A stretch of DNA of 64,000 nt, from the NCBI RefSeq assembly GCF_000024025.1, contig NC_013131.1:6014001-6078000 (forward strand), given 5' to 3'. The position numbers and the translations under genes are program-made. The notes below the pieces were generated by a model. That model made no database searches. It worked only from the letters and a program-made list of their open reading frames with translations, and had not been told where the DNA came from. Source of the DNA: Catenulispora acidiphila DSM 44928. GTDB taxonomy: Bacteria; Actinomycetota; Actinomycetes; Streptomycetales; Catenulisporaceae. Every line of letters starts with the position of its first letter. Position 1 is the first letter of the stretch. Shown here piece after piece: positions 32,634 to 40,138 of this stretch.

Positions 32634-32660
32634 GGCTTGGGGCGTTGCCGGGGTAAGGGT

Positions 32661-32695
32661 GCGGGGCGGGCGCCAATGTCGTGCGCCCGCCCCGC
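32661..32695. terminator. Bidirectional hairpin between convergent genes
   Basis: A perfect 13-bp stem (GCGGGGCGGGCGC and its complement) with a 9-nt loop lies between the HAD gene and the convergent DUF2690 gene. Confidence 0.8.
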
Positions 32696-32721
32696 CTGTC
32701 GGGGACAAGTCCTGGATCTGG

Positions 32722-33186
32722 TCATCCGCAGGTGGTGGTGGCGGTGGCGCCGTTGATGGTGCCGGTCGCGGAGACGCAGAGGTCGCGGCCGAAGATCATC
32801 GGGGTCCACAGGGCGGTGCCCTTGCCGGTGGCGGACGTCTTGGCGTGGTCGGCGCGGGTGGCGGTGGCGGCGAGGGTGGCCGGGCCGGTGGTGGAGATGA
32901 CGCGGGCCCAGTTGTTGCCGCAGAAGGGCGACCAGCGGAGCTCGACCCAGCCGACCTGCTTGCCGTGGCTCATGATCGGCGCGGTGCGGATGGTGCGGGC
33001 CTGGAAGGTCGTGGAGCAGCCGGTCGCGGCCGGGTCCTTGCCGTTGCAGCCCTGGTTGCTGCACGAGGCCGGAGTGTGGGCCGGCAGGTGCGTCGCGGTG
33101 GCCGCAGAGGCCGCCAGCGGGGCGCTCGCCAGAGCGATCGCGCCGAGTCCCACTCCGATACGGGAAGCGATTCGACGAGGGAACAT
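32722..33186 (-). CDS. Secreted DUF2690 (YjfA-type) protein
   Basis: A 154-residue exported protein: signal peptide to about residue 28 (ending AASA), then the six-cysteine DUF2690 pattern with CNGKDPAATGC, VELRWSPFCGNNWAR and a final CG. The family is secreted, disulfide-rich and of unknown role. A GGGGGAG lies before the ATG. Confidence 0.87.
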   Translation of the reverse strand: MFPRRIASRIGVGLGAIALASAPLAASAATATHLPAHTPASCSNQGCNGKDPAATGCSTTFQARTIRTAPIMSHGKQVGWVELRWSPFCGNNWARVISTTGPATLAATATRADHAKTSATGKGTALWTPMIFGRDLCVSATGTINGATATTTCG

Positions 33187-33364
33187 GACTCCCCCTCTGG
33201 GGGATCAGAAAGCGCCGTCGCGGCGGGAGAACCCGTCGACCCGAAGGCGACGCCTGGTGTCGAACACCTCAGCCATCCTCTGCCGCCGCCAGCGCGCGGT
33301 GGCGAGCCGCCGTGCGCCGTTCGGGGGATGAGGGAGCGTGCGCGGGGCACGGCCGGTGCCGGGA

Positions 33365-34612
33365 TCAGGGTCGGCTGATCTCGGGGCACCGCGTCCCGGT
33401 GTAGATGGTCGGCATACATCGATTGCAGTGGGTGCATGCCGACGGCGTGGTGGCGTCGGCGGCGATGCGGTTGACCAGATCCGGCTCACGCAGCAGGGCA
33501 CGCGCCATCGCCACGTACTGGAAGCCGGCGGCCATCGCGCGGTCCATGGTGGCGCGCGTGGTGACGCCGCCGAGCAGGATCAGCGGGAGGGAGAGCTCGG
33601 CACGGAAGCGCAGGGCGCGCTCCATCAGATACGTGTCCTGATAGGGGTAGGAGCGCAGGAACTTCTTGCCGAACAAGCGGATTCCCAGGCGCGGCAACGG
33701 CGGGAACTGCGCCGCGAACTCGCGCAGGGGCACATCGCCGGTGAACAGATACATGGGGTTCATCAGGGAGCTGCCGGCGGTCAGTTCCAGGGCGTCGAGG
33801 GTGCCGTCGCGCTGCAGCCACTGCGCGACCTGCAAGCTGTCCTCGATGCGCAGTCCGCCGGGGTAGCCGTCCTCCATGTTCAGCTTCGCGGTCACCGCGA
33901 TCCGGTCGCCGACCTCGTCGCGGACGGCGCGCGCCAAGCCCAGCGCGACCTTGGCGCGGTTGGCGAGCGAGCCGCCGAATTGGTCGTCGCGCTTGTTCAG
34001 GCGCGGAGACAGGAAGGCGCTGGCGAAGTAGTTGTGGCCGAGGTGGATCTCGACGGAGTCGAACCCTGATTCGATCGCCAGGCGAGCTGCGCGGGCGTGG
34101 GCGGCGGTGATCCGCTCGATGTCGGCGGCGGTCGCGGCGCGGGTGCGGCGGAAGGTGACCGGGTTCAGCATCGGCGAGCAGGACAGGGCCGCGGCACGGT
34201 TGGAGCGCGCGTCGGCGACGGGCCCTGCGTGCCCGATCTGAGCGGCGACGGCGGCGCCCTCGGCGTGGACGGCGTCGGTCAGGGTGCGCAGTCCCGGCAC
34301 GGCTTCGGGGCGCCAGTGGATCTGGCGGCGCTCGGTACGTCCTTCCGGACTGACGGCGAGGTAGGCGACCGTGGTCATGCCCACGCCGCCGGCGGCCGGG
34401 CGGCGGTGGTAGGCGATGAGGTCGTCGGTGACCAGGGCGTCGGGGGTGGCGCCCTCGAAGGTGGCGGACTTGATGATCCGGTTGCGCAGGCGAACCGGGC
34501 CGAGGGTCGCCGGCGCCAGGACATCGGGTGCTGATTCGCGCGCCGACTCGGGCCTTGATTCGGACCCTGATTCACTCGGGAAACCCGCAGACGTGGTCAC
34601 GGCGCGGACCAT
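33365..34612 (-). CDS. NADH:flavin oxidoreductase, Old Yellow Enzyme family
   Basis: A 415-residue flavin-dependent ene-reductase. The TIM-barrel motifs include LAPATLGPVRLRNRIIKSA at the N-terminus, AAQIGHAG, and GFDSVEIHLGHNYFASAFLSP, where HLGHNY supplies the substrate-binding histidine pair and tyrosine. The end carries CTHCNRC and one further cysteine, a spacing typical of an iron-sulfur-bearing or formerly iron-sulfur-bearing branch. The first 30 residues are a Ser/Glu-rich extension, so the true start may lie downstream of the ATG at 34612. Substrate unknown. Divergent from the SDR gene, 88 nt apart. Confidence 0.87.
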   Translation of the reverse strand: MVRAVTTSAGFPSESGSESRPESARESAPDVLAPATLGPVRLRNRIIKSATFEGATPDALVTDDLIAYHRRPAAGGVGMTTVAYLAVSPEGRTERRQIHWRPEAVPGLRTLTDAVHAEGAAVAAQIGHAGPVADARSNRAAALSCSPMLNPVTFRRTRAATAADIERITAAHARAARLAIESGFDSVEIHLGHNYFASAFLSPRLNKRDDQFGGSLANRAKVALGLARAVRDEVGDRIAVTAKLNMEDGYPGGLRIEDSLQVAQWLQRDGTLDALELTAGSSLMNPMYLFTGDVPLREFAAQFPPLPRLGIRLFGKKFLRSYPYQDTYLMERALRFRAELSLPLILLGGVTTRATMDRAMAAGFQYVAMARALLREPDLVNRIAADATTPSACTHCNRCMPTIYTGTRCPEISRP

Positions 34613-34687
34613 AAACCGGCGCCCGCGAACATGCCAGAGCCGGCCGAGCGCCCTGTGAATGCTCTTACATTATGTGCCGGTCCGGCA

Positions 34688-34693
34688 TACGCT
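34688..34693 (+). promoter_or_regulatory. -10 element of a probable leaderless promoter
   Basis: TACGCT lies 7 nt before the ATG at 34701, without a ribosome binding site. An imperfect inverted repeat GTGCCGG-T-CCGGCAT at 34675-34689 overlaps it and could be an operator. Confidence 0.45.
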
Positions 34694-34700
34694 GCCCGCC

Positions 34701-35522
34701 ATGGCCACCATCGCCGTCACCGGCGCCGCCTCCGGGATCGGCGCGACCCTCGCCACCTGGCTGGCCGACGACGGCCACCGGGTCATCGGCGTGGACCTGG
34801 CCGGTACCGAGGTCGAGGCGGACCTGGGCACGCCGGAGGGCCGCAGCGCCGCCGTCGCCGCTGTCACAGAACTCTGCGACGGCCGCCTGGACGGCCTGCT
34901 CCCCTTCGCCGGCCTCGCCCCCGCCACCGCCCGCCCCGGCTCCCGGCTGGTCTCGGTGAACTACTTCGGCGCCGTCGCCGTGCTCGAGGCCCTGCGCCCG
35001 GCGTTGAAGGCGGCCGGGAACAGCGCGGTGGTGCTGCCCTCCTCGAACTCCACCACTTGCCAGCCCGGCTGGCCGACCGAGCTGGCCGAAGCCTGCCTGA
35101 GCGGCGACGAGCCGGCGGCGCGCGCCCTGGCCGAGGAGTACGGCGACCTCGGCGCCGTGCGGGCCTACCCCGCCACCAAAGCCGCGCTGGCCTGGTACAC
35201 CCGCACCCGCGCCGCCGACTGGATCGCCGACGGCGTCCGGCTCAACGCCATCGCCCCCGGCATGATCGACACCCCGATGACGCGCGCCAGCCGGACCGAC
35301 TCCCTGACCGCCGCCGGCATGACCGCCTTCGAGAAGACCATCCCGCTGGGCCGCGCCGGGCGCCCGGAGGAGGTCGCGGCGGCGGTGGCGTTCCTGCTGT
35401 CGGATCAGGCCTCTTTCATCGTCGGCTCGGTGCTGTTCTGCGACGGCGGCACGGACGCGGCTTTGCGAGGCAGGGATTGGCCGGCGCCGTGGGAGGCGGG
35501 GCGACAGCCGCCGCAGACATGA
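34701..35522 (+). CDS. SDR-family oxidoreductase, 3-alpha-hydroxysteroid dehydrogenase-like
   Basis: A 273-residue short-chain dehydrogenase with TGAASGIGA at the N-terminus, VLPSSNS catalytic serine and YPATKAAL catalytic tyrosine and lysine. The short NAD-binding region (HRVIGVDLAGTEVEADLGTPEGR) and long insertion before the YxxxK match the branch containing 3-alpha-HSD and coniferyl-alcohol dehydrogenase. It may oxidise or reduce a secondary alcohol of a steroid or aromatic compound. It faces a flavoenzyme gene in divergent orientation. Confidence 0.87.
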   Translation: MATIAVTGAASGIGATLATWLADDGHRVIGVDLAGTEVEADLGTPEGRSAAVAAVTELCDGRLDGLLPFAGLAPATARPGSRLVSVNYFGAVAVLEALRPALKAAGNSAVVLPSSNSTTCQPGWPTELAEACLSGDEPAARALAEEYGDLGAVRAYPATKAALAWYTRTRAADWIADGVRLNAIAPGMIDTPMTRASRTDSLTAAGMTAFEKTIPLGRAGRPEEVAAAVAFLLSDQASFIVGSVLFCDGGTDAALRGRDWPAPWEAGRQPPQT

Positions 35523-35528
35523 GCGATC

Positions 35529-35591
35529 TGTGAGCCTGAGCTCTGACGTGTGAGCTCTGGCATCTGAGCCCTGGTATGTGAGCCCTGGCAG
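35529..35591. repeat. Degenerate short tandem repeats
   Basis: Four imperfect copies of a roughly 15-nt unit of the type TGTGAGCCCTGGCA fill the gap between the SDR gene and the next gene. Confidence 0.6.
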
Positions 35592-35608
35592 AACTCGATC
35601 ATCGTGAG

Positions 35609-35614
35609 TAGCCT
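35609..35614 (+). promoter_or_regulatory. -10-like element before the PLD-like membrane gene
   Basis: TAGCCT ends 8 nt before the ATG at 35623; no ribosome binding site lies between. Confidence 0.4.
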
Positions 35615-35622
35615 TCGGCAGC

Positions 35623-36807
35623 ATGGCATTGGGGGACCGGGGATACGCAGATGACGACGACCGACGCCGCCGCCGCGTGCTCACGCGCCGACCACCCGCG
35701 CCGCTGCCGCCGCGGCGTCCGCCCGCGCCGCCGCGTCGCATATCCCTGATCTGGCGGCTGCGCCCGCCGCTGGCGCTGCGCGGACGCCGCGCCCCGGACC
35801 CGCGCTGGATCATCGGGCTCTTCGTCGGCCTGGCGGCGATCCTCACGCTGAGCTGGATCGGCCGCACCGTCGCGCCGTACTGGCCGAACTTCGCGCTGAA
35901 CACCGCCGCGGACCTGATCGGCGCGGTGTTCACCATCTACGTGATCACCCCGATCATCGAGCGCGCCGGGCAGGGCGGCGTCCGGGAGCACGCCGAGCTG
36001 GACTACTCGCAGTTCCTCGGCAGCGCCGACCGCGCGACCAGCGTGATCCGCATCCTGGACACCTACTCCAACCTGCTCGCCGAGCCCTACGCGCAGCGCT
36101 TCGAGACGATGGTGCGCGAGGCGGTGGCGCGCGGGGTGTCCATCAGGGTCCTGCTGATCAACCCGACCACCCTGGCCGCCGAGCAGCGCGACCTGGAACT
36201 GGGCCGCGCCGACGAGCTGGGCCCGATGCTGGAGCGCAATCTGGAGACGGTGGCCCGGCTGCACCGCGCCTTCGAGCAGGAGGGCGGCCCGCGCGGGCTC
36301 GGCGCCGCCGCCGACTTCCAGGTGCGGCTGTACTCCTCCGGTCCGGACATCACCATGTACCGCTGGGACGACCGCGCTCTGGTGTCGTTCTACCCGGTCG
36401 GCAAGCTGTCCGGGCGCGCCGAGCAGCTGGAGGTCACCGTCGACAGCGCGCTGGGGTCCTTCGTCAACAACCGCTTCCAGGCGGTCTGGCACGCCGCCGC
36501 GCCACACCAGGCGCTGACCCCGATCACCGTCGCCGACGGCAATATCGAGCGCACGTACCTGGTCCGCTTCGTCGACCTCGACGGCCGTCGCTTCGTGGCC
36601 TCCCGCCGCGTCGAGCGCTTCATGCGGCGGGCCGTCGGCGAGATCTCGGCGGTCAACGGCGGCCGGGACTACCGGCTGGAGCCCGCCGACCGGAGCCAGG
36701 TCGGGGCGCTGCTGGACGCCGCCTTCCGCAGGGTCTACGGGGAGATCCCCGACACGGCCTATCTCCTGCTGCGAACCTCGGATCCATCGGTCACCGCCGC
36801 CGTGTAG
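35623..36807 (+). CDS. Two-helix membrane protein with possible phospholipase D-like C-terminal domain
   Basis: A 394-residue protein. After an Arg/Pro-rich N-terminus of about 60 residues come two hydrophobic segments (WIIGLFVGLAAILTLSWI and TAADLIGAVFTIYVITPII). The rest is a soluble domain beginning HAELDYSQFLGSADRATSVIRILDTYSN, with EAVARGVSIRVLLINP in a PLD-like context. No HxK(x4)D motif is visible, so catalytic phospholipase D activity is not supported. I do not recognise the family with certainty. It is 9 nt upstream of the radical SAM gene, whose -10 element overlaps its stop codon. Confidence 0.6.
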   Translation: MALGDRGYADDDDRRRRRVLTRRPPAPLPPRRPPAPPRRISLIWRLRPPLALRGRRAPDPRWIIGLFVGLAAILTLSWIGRTVAPYWPNFALNTAADLIGAVFTIYVITPIIERAGQGGVREHAELDYSQFLGSADRATSVIRILDTYSNLLAEPYAQRFETMVREAVARGVSIRVLLINPTTLAAEQRDLELGRADELGPMLERNLETVARLHRAFEQEGGPRGLGAAADFQVRLYSSGPDITMYRWDDRALVSFYPVGKLSGRAEQLEVTVDSALGSFVNNRFQAVWHAAAPHQALTPITVADGNIERTYLVRFVDLDGRRFVASRRVERFMRRAVGEISAVNGGRDYRLEPADRSQVGALLDAAFRRVYGEIPDTAYLLLRTSDPSVTAAV

Positions 36808-36810
36808 CGT
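36805..36810 (+). promoter_or_regulatory. -10 element overlapping the upstream stop codon
   Basis: TAGCGT contains the TAG of the preceding gene and ends 6 nt before the GTG at 36817. The same hexamer and spacing occur before ku. Confidence 0.5.
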
Positions 36811-36816
36811 CAGGCT

Positions 36817-38142
36817 GTGCAGCACACCGCCGCCGGCCGTCCCGGCGGGAACCGCTTCCAAGCCCTCGGGCCCAACCGTCTGGACGAGATCGCCGCGAAG
36901 TACGGACTGGATCCGCAGCTCCGCGAGAGCGTCCGGCTTTTCTCGCTGGTCCTGCCCTTCCGGGTCAACGAGTACGTACTCAGTGAACTGATCGACTGGT
37001 CGGCGCCGGACGCCGACCCGGTCTTCCATTTGTTCTTCCCGCAGCCCGGCATGCTCTCCCCCGAGGACGAGCAGCGGCTCACCGCGGCCCGCGACGGCGG
37101 CGACGCCGGCGAGCTGGCGCGCACGATCGCGGCCATCCGGGCCGGGATGAACCCGCATCCGGAGCACCAGCAGGACCTGAACGTCCCCAGCGACCCCGAC
37201 GGACCGCTGCCGGGCACGCAGCACAAGTACGAGCAGACGCTGCTGTATTTCCCGGCCGCGGGCCAGACCTGCCACGCGTACTGCACCTACTGCTTCCGCT
37301 GGGCGCAGTTCGTCGGCGAGCCCGAGCTCCGGTTCTCCGCCGCCGACCCCGCGCGCGCCGTGGCGTATCTGCGCCGGCATCCGGAGGTCACCGACGTGCT
37401 GGTCACCGGCGGGGACCCGATGGTGATGACGGCCGAGCGGCTGCGGCAGCACCTGGAGCCGTTCCTGGCCGTGGAATCGCTGCAGACGGTGCGCATCGGC
37501 ACCAAGTCGGTCGCCAGCTGGCCGCACCGCTACGTCAGCGACCACGACGCCGACGCCACCTTGCGGCTGTTCGAGCAGATCGCCGAGGCCGGCAAGACCC
37601 CGGCGCTGATGGCGCACCTGAGCCACCCGGTGGAGCTGGAACCGGCCATCGCGCGCACCGCGCTGTCCCGCATCCGCGACACCGGCGCGCTCGTGTACTG
37701 CCAGGCGCCGATCATCGGCCGGGTCAACGACGACGCCGCGGCCTGGGCCCGGCTCTGGCGCGCCGAGCAGCGCGCCGGCGCCGTGCCGTACTACATGTTC
37801 GTGGCCCGCGACACCGGACCGCGCGACTACTTCAAGGTGCCGCTGGCGCGCGCCGCCGAGGTGTTCCGCGACGCCTACAGCGCCCTGCCGGGGCTGGCGC
37901 GCACCGTGCGCGGCCCGGTGATGTCCACGACCGGCGGGAAGGTCGTGGTCGACGGCGTGGCCGAGGAGCCCGGGGCGGGGCGCTTCTTCGAACTGCGCTA
38001 TCTGCAGGCAAGGGATCCCCGACTGGTCGGGCGGCCTTTCCGTGCGGTTTACTCGGCGGATGCGGCATGGATCGACGATCTCGAACTCGCCCCCGGCACC
38101 CCGGCGGACATCCGCGCGGCGGTGGCGGCCGGGCAGGACTGA
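36817..38142 (+). CDS. KamA-family radical SAM protein, lysine 2,3-aminomutase-like
   Basis: A 441-residue radical SAM enzyme. C152, C156 and C159 in CHAYCTYCF form the CxxxCxxC cluster motif. The KamA-type GGDPMVM and PYYMFVARDTGPRDYFKVPL follow, and TTGGKV near residue 376 matches the position of the pyridoxal-phosphate lysine of lysine 2,3-aminomutase. The motif after the cluster (FRWAQF) differs from the usual RRxF of true lysine 2,3-aminomutases, so the amino acid substrate is open. The GTG start is supported by the leaderless -10 element. Confidence 0.82.
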   Translation: MQHTAAGRPGGNRFQALGPNRLDEIAAKYGLDPQLRESVRLFSLVLPFRVNEYVLSELIDWSAPDADPVFHLFFPQPGMLSPEDEQRLTAARDGGDAGELARTIAAIRAGMNPHPEHQQDLNVPSDPDGPLPGTQHKYEQTLLYFPAAGQTCHAYCTYCFRWAQFVGEPELRFSAADPARAVAYLRRHPEVTDVLVTGGDPMVMTAERLRQHLEPFLAVESLQTVRIGTKSVASWPHRYVSDHDADATLRLFEQIAEAGKTPALMAHLSHPVELEPAIARTALSRIRDTGALVYCQAPIIGRVNDDAAAWARLWRAEQRAGAVPYYMFVARDTGPRDYFKVPLARAAEVFRDAYSALPGLARTVRGPVMSTTGGKVVVDGVAEEPGAGRFFELRYLQARDPRLVGRPFRAVYSADAAWIDDLELAPGTPADIRAAVAAGQD

Positions 38143-38175
38143 ACCCAGGTGATCGACCACCCCGACCCCGTTCCC

Positions 38176-38181
38176 TATCCT
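38176..38181 (+). promoter_or_regulatory. -10 element of a probable leaderless promoter
   Basis: TATCCT ends 6 nt before the ATG of the ROK gene at 38188. A TCGACC at 38153-38158 could be its -35. Confidence 0.55.
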
Positions 38182-38187
38182 GGGGCG

Positions 38188-39396
38188 ATGAACTCACCAG
38201 CTGCCCGGCCGACCCCGGCGACGTCGGCCACGGTCCGCGAGCTGAACCTGCGGACGGTGTGGCGCGTCATCGGGGAGAACGCGCCGATCTCGCGCGCGGA
38301 GATCTCGCGGGCCACCGGGATCTCCAAGCCGACGGTCTCGGCGGTGCTGGAGGATCTGCTGCAGATCGGGCTGGTCGTGGAGACCGCCGACGCCTCCCGC
38401 GGCTTCACCTACGGCGCGGTGTTCTTCAAGCCGCGCCCCGAGGCGGCCCACGCGGTCGCCTTCGACGTCGGCGCCCGCCACCTGCGCGCGGCCCTGGTCG
38501 GCCTGGACGGCACCGAGGTGGTCCGCCGCGACGCCGAGGTCGAGGGCCGCAGCGCCGAGGAGATGGTCGCCGCCGCGGTGGACCTGGCCCGCGAGCTCGT
38601 CGAGGCCGCCGGCGTGGCACCGGCCTCGGTCCAGCACGCGGTGGTCGGCGTCCCCGGCGTGGTGGACCAGCGCGACGGCCGCGTGTGGCAGGCGACGAAC
38701 GTCCCCGGCATGGACGGCTTCACCGCGCGCGAAAGGTTCAGCGAAGCGCTCCAGATCCCAGTCACGGTCGAGAACGACATCAACCTCGCGGCACACGGCG
38801 AATACGCCCGCGGCAGCGGCGGCACCGCCGACAGCTTCCTGTTCCTATCCATCGGCACCGGCGTCGGCGCGGGCCTCGTCCTCGGCGGCAACCTCCTGCG
38901 CGGCTTCAAGGGCGCGGCGGGCGAGCTCGACAGCGCCTTCGAACCCGACATCGTCGAGGGTCCCGACGGACCGGAGCCGGAAGTCCCGCCGATGATGGAC
39001 CCCTGCGCCCAGGCGATCCTGCAGTACGCCGCCGAGAAGCTGCCCGGCGAGCTCTCCGACGACCAGGAACTGACCATGGAGCGCGTCTTCGAGCTGGCGC
39101 GCGCCGACGACGCCGCAGCCCAGGACGTGGTCCGCGAGGAGGCACGCCGCATCGCGAACTACGCCGCGGTCGCCTCAGCGGTGGTGGACGTCGAGCTGGT
39201 CGTGCTCGGCGGCGGCATCGGCCTGAACGGCGACCTGCTGCTCACCCCGGTAGCCGAGCGGCTCGCCGGCCGCCTGCCGTACCCGCCACGCCTGGAGACC
39301 TCGGCGCTGGGAAGCGGCGCGGTGCTGGCCGGGGCGGAGGCGCTGGCGGCTTCGCTGACGGTGGAGCAGTTGATTCGGGACTATTTCAGGGCTTAG
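38188..39396 (+). CDS. ROK-family transcriptional regulator
   Basis: A 402-residue ROK protein. Residues about 12-75 are a winged helix (ISRAEISRATGISKPTVSAVLEDLLQIGLV). The sugar-kinase fold follows with VAFDVGARHLRAALVG, VENDINLAAHGEY and LFLSIGTGVGAGLVLGG. The zinc-binding CxCGxxGC-type motif of many ROK proteins is absent: after the GELD there is only DIVEGPDGPEPEVPPMMDPCAQ. It probably senses a sugar and may control one of the nearby hydrolase genes. The ATG at 38188 is preferred to a GTG 39 nt upstream because of the -10 element. Confidence 0.9.
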   Translation: MNSPAARPTPATSATVRELNLRTVWRVIGENAPISRAEISRATGISKPTVSAVLEDLLQIGLVVETADASRGFTYGAVFFKPRPEAAHAVAFDVGARHLRAALVGLDGTEVVRRDAEVEGRSAEEMVAAAVDLARELVEAAGVAPASVQHAVVGVPGVVDQRDGRVWQATNVPGMDGFTARERFSEALQIPVTVENDINLAAHGEYARGSGGTADSFLFLSIGTGVGAGLVLGGNLLRGFKGAAGELDSAFEPDIVEGPDGPEPEVPPMMDPCAQAILQYAAEKLPGELSDDQELTMERVFELARADDAAAQDVVREEARRIANYAAVASAVVDVELVVLGGGIGLNGDLLLTPVAERLAGRLPYPPRLETSALGSGAVLAGAEALAASLTVEQLIRDYFRA

Positions 39397-39415
39397 GGCG
39401 TGCGCGGATGTTGGG

Positions 39416-39438
39416 GTCCCGAACTGCTGGTTCGGGAC
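39416..39438 (+). terminator. Small hairpin after the ROK gene
   Basis: GTCCCGAAC and GTTCGGGAC are perfect 9-bp arms with a 5-nt loop, 20 nt after the stop codon. No T run follows. Confidence 0.5.
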
Positions 39439-39557
39439 TGCATCAGGGTTAGGAGACAGGCACTCTAGCCAGTCCCAGAACAGAGCAGCTGCTGGTTTGG
39501 AGCTCATCAGGCGCCGCGCCGTTGCCCGGTGTTCGCGAAGTAGACCGCTCCTCCCAC

Positions 39558-39563
39558 TACCCT
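39558..39563 (+). promoter_or_regulatory. -10 element of a probable leaderless promoter
   Basis: TACCCT ends 6 nt before the GTG at 39570 of the GtrA gene. Confidence 0.5.
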
Positions 39564-39569
39564 GCCCGC

Positions 39570-40097
39570 GTGGCTCAGGAGAACATCGTCGTCGCGTCCC
39601 CGCCTGCCGACGATCGTGCGGCGCGGCGAGGGCTGCGGTTTCATGCCTTGATGGCTGCTGTCGGGCGGCGGCTGCCGTTCGGGCTGGCGCGGGTGGTGGC
39701 GCCGAGTCTGCTCGGGTTCGCGGTGATCAATGGGTTCACCTTCTCGGTCGACCTCGTGCTGCTGACCCTGGCGCATCGGCTGCTGCACTGGCCTTACCCG
39801 GCGGCGGTCACGGTCTCCTACCTGACCGCGTTCGCTTTGAGCTTCGTGCTGAATCGGGCGTTCAACTTCCGGTCGCATGGCGCGCTGGGTCCGCAGACGG
39901 CGCGCTATGTGGTCGCGGTCGGCGTCAACTACCTGGTCTTCGTGCTCGGTGTCGGCAGCGGGTTGACCGCGTTGGGTGCCGGATACACCGTGGCGCGGGT
40001 GTTGTCCGGGCTCGCTGAGGGCGCCTATATGTACTGCGTGATGCGCTGGGTGGTCTTCCGGAACGTTGACAGTACCGAGAACGCCGTCGGCCCCTGA
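39570..40097 (+). CDS. GtrA family membrane protein
   Basis: A 175-residue protein with four hydrophobic segments after a basic N-terminus, ending RWVVFRNVDSTENAVGP. LSFVLNRAFNFRS is the typical GtrA signature. GtrA-type proteins are thought to flip lipid-linked sugars across the membrane in cell-wall or O-antigen modification. The GTG at 39570 is preferred to a TTG at 39522 because of the -10 element placed just before it. Confidence 0.85.
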   Translation: MAQENIVVASPPADDRAARRGLRFHALMAAVGRRLPFGLARVVAPSLLGFAVINGFTFSVDLVLLTLAHRLLHWPYPAAVTVSYLTAFALSFVLNRAFNFRSHGALGPQTARYVVAVGVNYLVFVLGVGSGLTALGAGYTVARVLSGLAEGAYMYCVMRWVVFRNVDSTENAVGP

Positions 40098-40116
40098 TCC
40101 GCCAGCATCAGGGGCC
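40089..40116. terminator. Bidirectional hairpin between gtrA and the GH9 gene
   Basis: GGCCCCTGAT and ATCAGGGGCC are perfect 10-bp arms with an 8-nt loop. The left arm includes the GtrA stop codon. Confidence 0.75.
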
Positions 40117-40138
40117 GAACGCTCTTGCGGGGCGCCGG

